From NCBI RefSeq assembly GCF_003287735.1, contig NZ_NSCM01000027.1, positions 1 to 59,901 on the forward strand: a stretch of 59,901 bases of DNA, written 5' to 3'. The notes under the pieces were generated by a model, which did no database searches, had not been told where the DNA came from, and worked only from the letters and a program-made list of their open reading frames with translations. Positions within the stretch are counted from its first letter, which is position 1. Each line of letters starts with the position of its first letter. This stretch comes from Photorhabdus bodei. Its GTDB lineage: Bacteria; Pseudomonadota; Gammaproteobacteria; Enterobacterales; Enterobacteriaceae. This document shows, in pieces, positions 54,828 to 59,901 of the stretch. The position numbers and the translations under genes are program-made.

Positions 54828-56870
54828 TTATCCTTTGATACCGGCCTTGCGCAGCATTGCATCCAGTTTTGGTTCACGGCCACGGAAGCGTTTGAACAGC
54901 TCCATTGGTTCTTCGGAACCACCACGGGACAAAATGTTATCAAGGAAAGATTGCCCGGTTTCGCGGTTGAAAATGCCTTCTTCCTCGAAGCGGGAGTAAG
55001 CATCGGCTGCCAACACATCAGCCCATAGATAACTGTAGTAACCCGCGGCATAACCACCGGAGAAGATGTGGGTGAATGAATGTGGGAAACGGCCCCATTC
55101 AGGTGAAGGCACTACCGAGACCAATTTTTTCACTTCCTTTAAGGTCTTCATGGTCTGAGCACCTTTCTTTGGATCATACTCAACATGCAGACGGAAATCG
55201 AACTGACCAAACTCAAGCTGACGCAAGATCCGCATAGCCGCTTGATAGTTTTTCGCTGCTAAAAGATTATCCAACATGGATTGTGGTAGAGGCTCTTGGG
55301 TTTCATAGTGACCAGAGATAAATGCCAGTGCTTCTGGTTCCCAACACCAGTTCTCCATGAACTGGCTTGGCATTTCGACTGCATCCCACGGTACACCGCC
55401 AATACCGGAAACGCCGGCAGTTTCAATCTGGGTCAGCATATGCTGTAGACAGTGACCGAACTCGTGGAACAGCGTATTAACTTCATTGTGGGTGAACAAC
55501 GCTGGTTTATTACCAACAGGTTTATTGAAGTTGCAGTTCAGATAAGCGACAGGTTTTTGCAGTTCACCGTTGGAACGACGCATTCTGCTGATACACTCAT
55601 CCATCCAGGCGCCACCACGTTTATTCTCGCGTGCGTACAGATCCATATAGAAACTACCGCGCAGCTCATTGGTGTCATCGTACAGATCAAAGAAACGGAC
55701 ATCCGGATGCCAAGTTTCTACATCATGGCGCTCTTTGGCAGTAATACCATAGATACGGCGAACAACTTCGAATAACCCTTCAACAGCCTTTTGTTCAGGG
55801 AAATAAGGACGTAACTGCTCATCATTGATAGAGAACTCGTACTGTTTTTGTTTTTCGCCATAGTACGTCATATCCCAAGCTTCCAGCTTGTGGGCACAAT
55901 GATGCCATTTAGCAAAACCTTTTAATTCATCTACTTCTTCTTCGCCCTGTGGATGCGCGCGTTTTGTCAAATCATTCAGAAAATCCAATACTTCCTTCGG
56001 GTTTTTTGCCATTTTGGTTGCAAGGGATTGTTCAGCATAATTTTTGAAACCAAGCAATTGAGCCTGTTCGTGACGCAGCGCAAGGATTTCGGCGATCACT
56101 TCGCTGTTATCCCATTTACCTGCATTTGGGCCTTGATCGGATGCGCGGGTATTGTAGGCGTGGTAAATTTCTCGACGCAGTTCACGGTTATCTGCATAGG
56201 TGATAACCGGCTGATAACTTGGTGCTTCTAAAGTCAGTAGCCAGCCTTTTTGCCCTTTAGCTTCTGCTTGTGCTTTAGCGGCGGCAAGCGCGCTTTCAGG
56301 CAGACCAGCCAGATCTTTCACGTCAGTAATTAATTTGGTCCAGCCCATAGTGGCATCAAGCACATTATTGTTGAATTGCGAACTTAAATCTGACAAACGA
56401 GCACTGATCTCGCCATAGCGTTTCTGCTTCTCTTCAGGCAGACCAATACCTGATAGTTTAAAATCACGCAGTGCATTTTCGACAACTTTGCGTTGAGGCA
56501 CAGAGAGCTTCTCAAACTCCGCGCTTTCACGTAATGACTTATAGGCTTGATATAGTCCCTTGTGTTGACCTAACCAGGTACTGAATTCGGACAGTAATGG
56601 CAAACTTTCTTCATAGACGGCGCGTAATTCTGGGCTGTTTTTAACCGAATTCAGATGATTGACTGGTGACCATGCACGGGATTGCTTATCACTTGCTTCG
56701 GCCAATGGCTGACACAGATTATCCCAGGTAAAAACGGTATTCTCGGCCAATATTTTTTCGATAGTTTGGCGATAATTGGCAATGACTTCTTTTACAGCGG
56801 GAACAACATGTTCTGGTTTAATAGAAGAAAATTTTGGTAAACCTGATGGAACGAGTAACGGATTAGTCAT
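54828..56870 (-). CDS. prlC: Oligopeptidase A
   Basis: A 680-residue M3-family zinc metallopeptidase degrading cytoplasmic oligopeptides and cleaved signal peptides. The zinc motif is [12 protein letters not shown] near residue 469, with the third ligand Glu about 27 residues on ([17 protein letters not shown]). Confidence 0.97.
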   Translation of the reverse strand: MTNPLLVPSGLPKFSSIKPEHVVPAVKEVIANYRQTIEKILAENTVFTWDNLCQPLAEASDKQSRAWSPVNHLNSVKNSPELRAVYEESLPLLSEFSTWLGQHKGLYQAYKSLRESAEFEKLSVPQRKVVENALRDFKLSGIGLPEEKQKRYGEISARLSDLSSQFNNNVLDATMGWTKLITDVKDLAGLPESALAAAKAQAEAKGQKGWLLTLEAPSYQPVITYADNRELRREIYHAYNTRASDQGPNAGKWDNSEVIAEILALRHEQAQLLGFKNYAEQSLATKMAKNPKEVLDFLNDLTKRAHPQGEEEVDELKGFAKWHHCAHKLEAWDMTYYGEKQKQYEFSINDEQLRPYFPEQKAVEGLFEVVRRIYGITAKERHDVETWHPDVRFFDLYDDTNELRGSFYMDLYARENKRGGAWMDECISRMRRSNGELQKPVAYLNCNFNKPVGNKPALFTHNEVNTLFHEFGHCLQHMLTQIETAGVSGIGGVPWDAVEMPSQFMENWCWEPEALAFISGHYETQEPLPQSMLDNLLAAKNYQAAMRILRQLEFGQFDFRLHVEYDPKKGAQTMKTLKEVKKLVSVVPSPEWGRFPHSFTHIFSGGYAAGYYSYLWADVLAADAYSRFEEEGIFNRETGQSFLDNILSRGGSEEPMELFKRFRGREPKLDAMLRKAGIKG

Positions 56871-57106
56871 ATAAAGCGTCCTTTTTATGTGTTGGATACA
56901 TTGCTGAGAGGAGCAACCTTGTATCGTAATGGGTATCGGCTAATAAGATGTAGGTAAAATTCGACAAACTCAACGCGAATGTTGAGTTTATGAACAACAA
57001 AATTTAATGCTTTTTAGGAAATTGAGAATGATTTCAGCAAACGGATTCAGAAGCCAGATAATATGCGTTATGATTAGCTCCTTTTCATAATTCTTTGTAT
57101 TTATAT

Positions 57107-57201
57107 GGAAGATCATCGTCCCCGGTGGGGCGGCTGGACTTCAAATCCAGATGGGGCCGCCAGCGGTCTCTGGCAGGTTCGACTCCTGTGATCTTCCGCC
57201 A
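57107..57201 (+). tRNA. selC: tRNA-Sec (anticodon UCA)
   Basis: A 95-nt gene starting GGAAGATC and ending GATCTTCCGCCA. It has the long variable arm and the anticodon stem-loop CTGGACTTCAAATCCAG with TCA, nearly identical to E. coli selC. The encoded CCA is present. selC is a classic integration site, and everything to its right in this window looks accessory. Confidence 0.98.
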
Positions 57202-57505
57202 TCCGCACTCGCCCCAGAAAAAGTCATCAAAATTAGTTTTTGCAATCAGCCGAGCGCCGAAGCTTTTTAACGCCTGTAGTTGTTCCGGGGTTCTGGAGGC
57301 GTGCCGGTTGTACGTTTTGATGCTTATCTATTTTCCCGGCGTTTTGTACATTAAAATCACTCTTAATGCACAGTCGGGCTGGGAACTGTTGGTGAGGCAG
57401 CAGGTTTCTTCGCTCTTATTACGACCTATTTACGACCTATTGGCTGAAAAAATTATAGGGACAGCTTTGTGTCGCAGCACAAAATGGTAAACAGTGTCAC
57501 GGACT
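57202..57505. other. Spacer after selC with a possible gene remnant
   Basis: No intact gene. On the minus strand near 57205-57340 a frame reads [17 protein letters not shown], then [20 protein letters not shown]. It is protein-like but has no start in frame and no recognised family. A short direct repeat TTACGACCTA occurs twice near 57420-57440. No second copy of the selC 3' end was noticed in the window. Confidence 0.35.
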
Positions 57506-57886
57506 CTAGCCATCCCTTCCATTTTTGCCATTTTGACCACCATTAGGACCTCCTTTCCCTCCTGATCCACCTTTTCCTCCTTTCCCTCCATCGCCACCAC
57601 TGCCTCCATTACCACTTCCTGAACCATTCCCTCCTCTCCCACCATTTCCACCGTTAGGTCCTCCTTTTCCACCATCTCCTCCTTTTCCGTTATTTTTACC
57701 AGCTATACCGTCGCCGCCGTTGCCGCCATTTTTACAACTAGGGGTACCATTCTTACCATTTTCACCTTTTTTTCCATCAAGGACAGAGCATTTAATGACC
57801 TCAGTTATTTGTTTTGAATAGCTTGCTGTGGAAAATAGTAGAGGGATAGTTAAACTGAATAAAAAAAATAAATTCTTATTAATCAT
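57506..57886 (-). CDS. Glycine-rich secreted protein, GGx-repeat type
   Basis: 126 residues. A Sec signal peptide (NLFFLFSLTIPLLFSTASYS) precedes a short Cys-containing segment (two Cys, IKCSVLDG...TPSCKNGG). About 75 residues follow that are nearly all Gly with Asn, Lys, Asp and Ser, often in GG-x triplets (GKGGDGGKGGPNGGNGG). Such repeats can form polyglycine-II helix bundles. No family is recognised. The GC-rich gene contrasts with its AT-rich surroundings. A second protein of the same design lies 98 bp upstream on the same strand. Confidence 0.7.
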   Translation of the reverse strand: MINKNLFFLFSLTIPLLFSTASYSKQITEVIKCSVLDGKKGENGKNGTPSCKNGGNGGDGIAGKNNGKGGDGGKGGPNGGNGGRGGNGSGSGNGGSGGDGGKGGKGGSGGKGGPNGGQNGKNGRDG

Positions 57887-57984
57887 ATAAATACCTTATA
57901 AAAATCCTTTGCTTAGAAAAAGCGTCAGCCTCAAAAAAACAAAGGATGTGAAAGTTAGCTTTTACCTTTAACCGCTATTTACCC

Positions 57985-58287
57985 CTAATTTCCACTTCCA
58001 TTTCCGTTACCACTACCATTCCCGTTACCGCTACCATTGCCGCCACTACCACCGTTGCCGCCATTACCACCATGAGATCCTGCTCCACTTCCGCCATTAC
58101 CGCCGTTACCACCAGGTCCTCCATTTGAACTATATAATTTCAAATCAAAATCTAAATTTGTTGAATTTTGATTTTCTAAATTGAATTGATTTTTTAGGGA
58201 GGTGGTTTCTGCTGAGGCTATTGGTGTGATTGAAAGGAAAGAAACAGTCAATAATGAACTTGTTAAAAATAAGGATGTTTTTTTCAT
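57985..58287 (-). CDS. Glycine/asparagine-rich secreted protein behind an octamer tract
   Basis: 100 residues. A signal peptide (SLFLTSSLLTVSFLSITPIASA) is followed by a polar spacer of about 25 residues rich in Asn and Leu, then a Gly/Asn/Ser-rich tail (GGPGGNGGNGGSGAG, ending in GNGSGN-type repeats). Same architecture as the protein at 57506-57886. The TGGAG ribosome site is 13 bp from nine perfect 8-bp repeats in the presumed 5' leader. Possible roles (surface or matrix protein, bacteriocin-like peptide) are speculative. Confidence 0.7.
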   Translation of the reverse strand: MKKTSLFLTSSLLTVSFLSITPIASAETTSLKNQFNLENQNSTNLDFDLKLYSSNGGPGGNGGNGGSGAGSHGGNGGNGGSGGNGSGNGNGSGNGNGSGN

Positions 58288-58300
58288 AAATGCTCCATTT

Positions 58301-58372
58301 ACTATATGACTATATGACTATATGACTATATGACTATATGACTATATGACTATATGACTATATGACTATATG
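58301..58372. repeat. Nine perfect tandem octamers (ACTATATG)
   Basis: 72 bp of uninterrupted ACTATATG (CATATAGT on the minus strand), ending 13 bp before the ATG of the glycine-rich gene. Each unit on the gene strand holds TATAGT, resembling a -10 element. Perfect short repeats are prone to slippage, so length variation between cells is expected. Confidence 0.95.
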
Positions 58373-58396
58373 GAACAATATTAATAACCTTCACTA

Positions 58397-58425
58397 AATA
58401 TAATTTGAGTGAATTTAACTTTCAA
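58397..58425 (-). promoter_or_regulatory. Candidate promoter upstream of the octamer tract
   Basis: TTGAAA (58425-58420) and TATATT (58402-58397) on the minus strand have a 17-bp spacer. This would place the transcript start near 58390 and the whole octamer tract in the 5' leader. Confidence 0.45.
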
Positions 58426-58551
58426 CAATAATTTCACTGGCGAGCATAAAAAAGTGCGGGGCACCTATGCGGCAACAGCTTCTGCCAAGTCGTGACTTGC
58501 TCTGTTTGGGCATTGAGGCAACCCGAGCGACCATTTCATCATTAAGAAATT

Positions 58552-58686
58552 ATGTGTGCTGATATTGCTGAATTTAAGTTAGTCAAAGCAGTAAAAGATC
58601 AGAATGGGCGGAAGGTTGAATTGCCGCTGGCAATTTTTGATCCCATGAATCCGGAACTGGCGAAGATGTCGGTAGCAGGCAACTAA
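58552..58686 (+). pseudogene. Short remnant, family not recognised
   Basis: A 44-codon frame (MCADIAEFKLVKAVKDQN...) ending at 58686 in the gap between the glycine-rich genes and the RhuM fragment. Its composition looks protein-like and more G+C-rich than its surroundings. It is probably the tail of a longer lost gene. Confidence 0.3.
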
Positions 58687-58782
58687 TTGGTTTGAGTATT
58701 TTAACATTTATTCTTCCAGGTATATTAGTACCATTGGTTTTTCACCTACTTGAGATAACGGTCAATAGAGCGGAGGCAATTG

Positions 58783-59109
58783 ATGAGTGATAATCTGCCT
58801 GAAGCACCACAGGGCGAATTTATTTTGTTCCGAAGTGACGATGGTCAGGCACATGTCGAATGCCGTTTTGAATCCGATACGCTGTGGTTATCACAAGCGG
58901 AGATAGCCAATCTTTATCAGGTGACGCCTCAGGCGATCACACAGCATGTTAAGGTTATCTATGATGAGGGTGAACTTGTACAAAATTCAACTTGTAAGTC
59001 TTTCTTACAAGTTCGACAAGAGGGTAATCGACAAGTTAATCGTAATATACTGCATTACAACCTCTCAGAGGTCTTTTTGGTTTTAGAGAGGGGAAATATA
59101 AAGATATAA
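58783..59109 (+). pseudogene. RhuM-family protein, truncated
   Basis: 108 residues matching only the N-terminal part of the RhuM (virulence-associated) family: MSDNLPEAPQGEFILFRSDD, then VECRFESDTLWLSQAEIANLYQVTPQAITQH. The family is usually about 330-350 residues. After HYNLSEVFLVL the frame leaves the expected sequence and stops. The ATG at 58783 has GGAGG upstream. RhuM genes are typical of islands at tRNA sites; function is unknown. Confidence 0.75.
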
Positions 59110-59366
59110 TACCCTTATAATTACAGCTTCATCTTATTAGATAAATAAATTATTCATAGGATTATATACTGTGAATAATTTATTGCTTTTTCATTGAAAT
59201 AGATAGCGTAAATGAAGTAATTATAAAAAATTAAAATTAATTTATTGAGCGGCCACATTATAAATTTCGTGCTATTAGTCAAGATTTTGTCCATACTACA
59301 TAGACTATTTTGCATGAATATAGGTTTAATAGTGATTATATAATTGTTAGAGTAAGAGGAATATGT

Positions 59367-59685
59367 ATGTCTTATTTTTTTGATACAGCAGTTAATATTG
59401 AGGGAAATAAGAAATTAAGAATGCCTCAGATTGAGGCATACATCAAAATTAGAGAATATTTTAATCAACTAGATAATAAAAAGGCATTAGCTCGAATACT
59501 TGAAGAAGTTAAGAGGATGATAAAAGTAAACGAGATTATAGAAAGAATGGTAGCTTTTTTTAGTGAGAGATGTTCAGCCTGATGAACTCATAACTGCTGT
59601 TTTTGAGAGTGAATACGATAGCATCGAAAACATTAATAAATATAATGAATTCTTTTTTAATAAAGAAAGTTATTTTATAGTATAG
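59367..59685 (+). pseudogene. DEAD/DEAH helicase-type remnant with deletion and frameshift
   Basis: From the ATG at 59367 (AGAGGA upstream) the frame reads MSYFFDTAVNIEGNKKLRMP, then QIEAYIKIREYFNQ, which resembles the start of DEAD/DEAH-box restriction-type helicases just before the nucleotide-binding loop. That loop is missing. Instead it jumps to ARILEEVKRMIKVNEIIERM. A T7 run near 59553-59559 marks a frameshift; the frame open at 59582 ends, and the continuation RDVQPDELITAVFESEYDSI runs to a stop at 59683-59685. The family call is tentative. Confidence 0.5.
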
Positions 59686-59811
59686 GCAAAATTATTTTCA
59701 CTTATTATGCTAATGCAATGTAGTATGTAAATTTTAATTTCTGCTGAGAAATTTATGTAATAGATTTTCTTAGCTAAATAACTTTTCAAAATAATAGATC
59801 ACTTGGAGGGA

Positions 59812-59875
59812 ACTCAGTCCGATTTTTGCGATCTGATCAATTGCGAAAAATCCCAAACCCCAACACGGACTGAGT
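59812..59875. repeat. 10-bp inverted repeat before the IS630-type transposase
   Basis: ACTCAGTCCG (59812-59821) and CGGACTGAGT (59866-59875) are perfect reverse complements. The right arm ends one base before the transposase ATG, so a transcript entering from outside would fold over the start. Confidence 0.8.
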
Positions 59876-59876
59876 G

Positions 59877-59901
59877 ATGCCTATCATAGCACCTATACCT
59901 C
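59877..59901 (+). CDS. IS630-family transposase, first codons only
   Basis: The frame ATG 59877 onward reads MPIIAPIP, which I recall as the start of IS630-family transposases of enterics. The window ends after 8 codons, so this rests on a very short match and the adjacent inverted repeat. Confidence 0.5.

Noticed and set aside
58301..58372. CRISPR or coding repeat
   Set aside because: Units are 8 bp with no spacers, and the tract contains TAG stops on the gene strand, so it is a simple sequence repeat.

Overview
The window looks like chromosome of an AT-rich member of the Enterobacterales, most like the Morganellaceae genera Photorhabdus or Xenorhabdus. This is inferred from gene order, protein resemblance to E. 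coli homologues, AT-rich spacers, two 127-bp ERIC elements and abundant IS remnants; no database search was possible. The backbone runs trpS-gph-rpe-dam-damX-aroB-aroK-hofQONM / mrcA / nudE / igaA-hslR-hslO-pckA, and later yhiN-pitA-uspB-uspA-gdhA-rsmJ-prlC-selC. Between these housekeeping blocks lie accessory segments.

Region by region: 1-4.57 kb is an acquired, visibly more G+C-rich segment with a broken serine resolvase, an ECF sigma/anti-sigma pair and a bufferin-type locus (small Cys-containing secreted precursor, MNIO/DUF692 enzyme, DUF2063 partner, DoxX membrane protein). It is bracketed by two near-identical palindromes. 4.58-17.2 kb is the dam superoperon, the hof (DNA-uptake/pilus-like) genes, mrcA and nudE. 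17.6-24.3 kb holds igaA, a TnpB transposon (where E. coli has yrfG), hslR, hslO and pckA. 24.4-28.5 kb holds a pirin, the Fur-controlled sRNA RyhB, and a histidine kinase whose response regulator is broken by an ERIC insertion plus a nonsense codon. Next to it is a HbpS/GlcG-like secreted protein gene with a stop codon in its signal peptide. 29.3-32.6 kb is a pullulanase lipoprotein. 33.0-40.0 kb is a complete four-gene Wadjet (jetABCD) plasmid-defence operon.

40.0-43.5 kb is a cyanate-detoxification locus (cynR, cynT, cynS). A higBA toxin-antitoxin module has been inserted into it and is flanked by two diverged copies of the cynR-cynT control region; cynT has lost the segment carrying its first zinc ligand. 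43.5-48 kb holds an alpha/beta hydrolase with an oxidoreductase remnant, two uncharacterised membrane proteins, and a DUF4143 ATPase preceded by six repeats at an exact 23-bp period. 57.1 kb is selC (tRNA-Sec). Beyond it is a degraded island with two glycine-rich exported proteins (one behind nine perfect octamer repeats), a truncated RhuM gene, a frameshifted helicase fragment and the start of an IS630-type element.

The most notable signals are the bufferin island, the Wadjet operon, the cyn/higBA rearrangement with a probably inactive CynT, the 23-bp iteron-like array, the decayed kinase/regulator/HbpS-like set, and the octamer tract upstream of a glycine-rich secreted protein.
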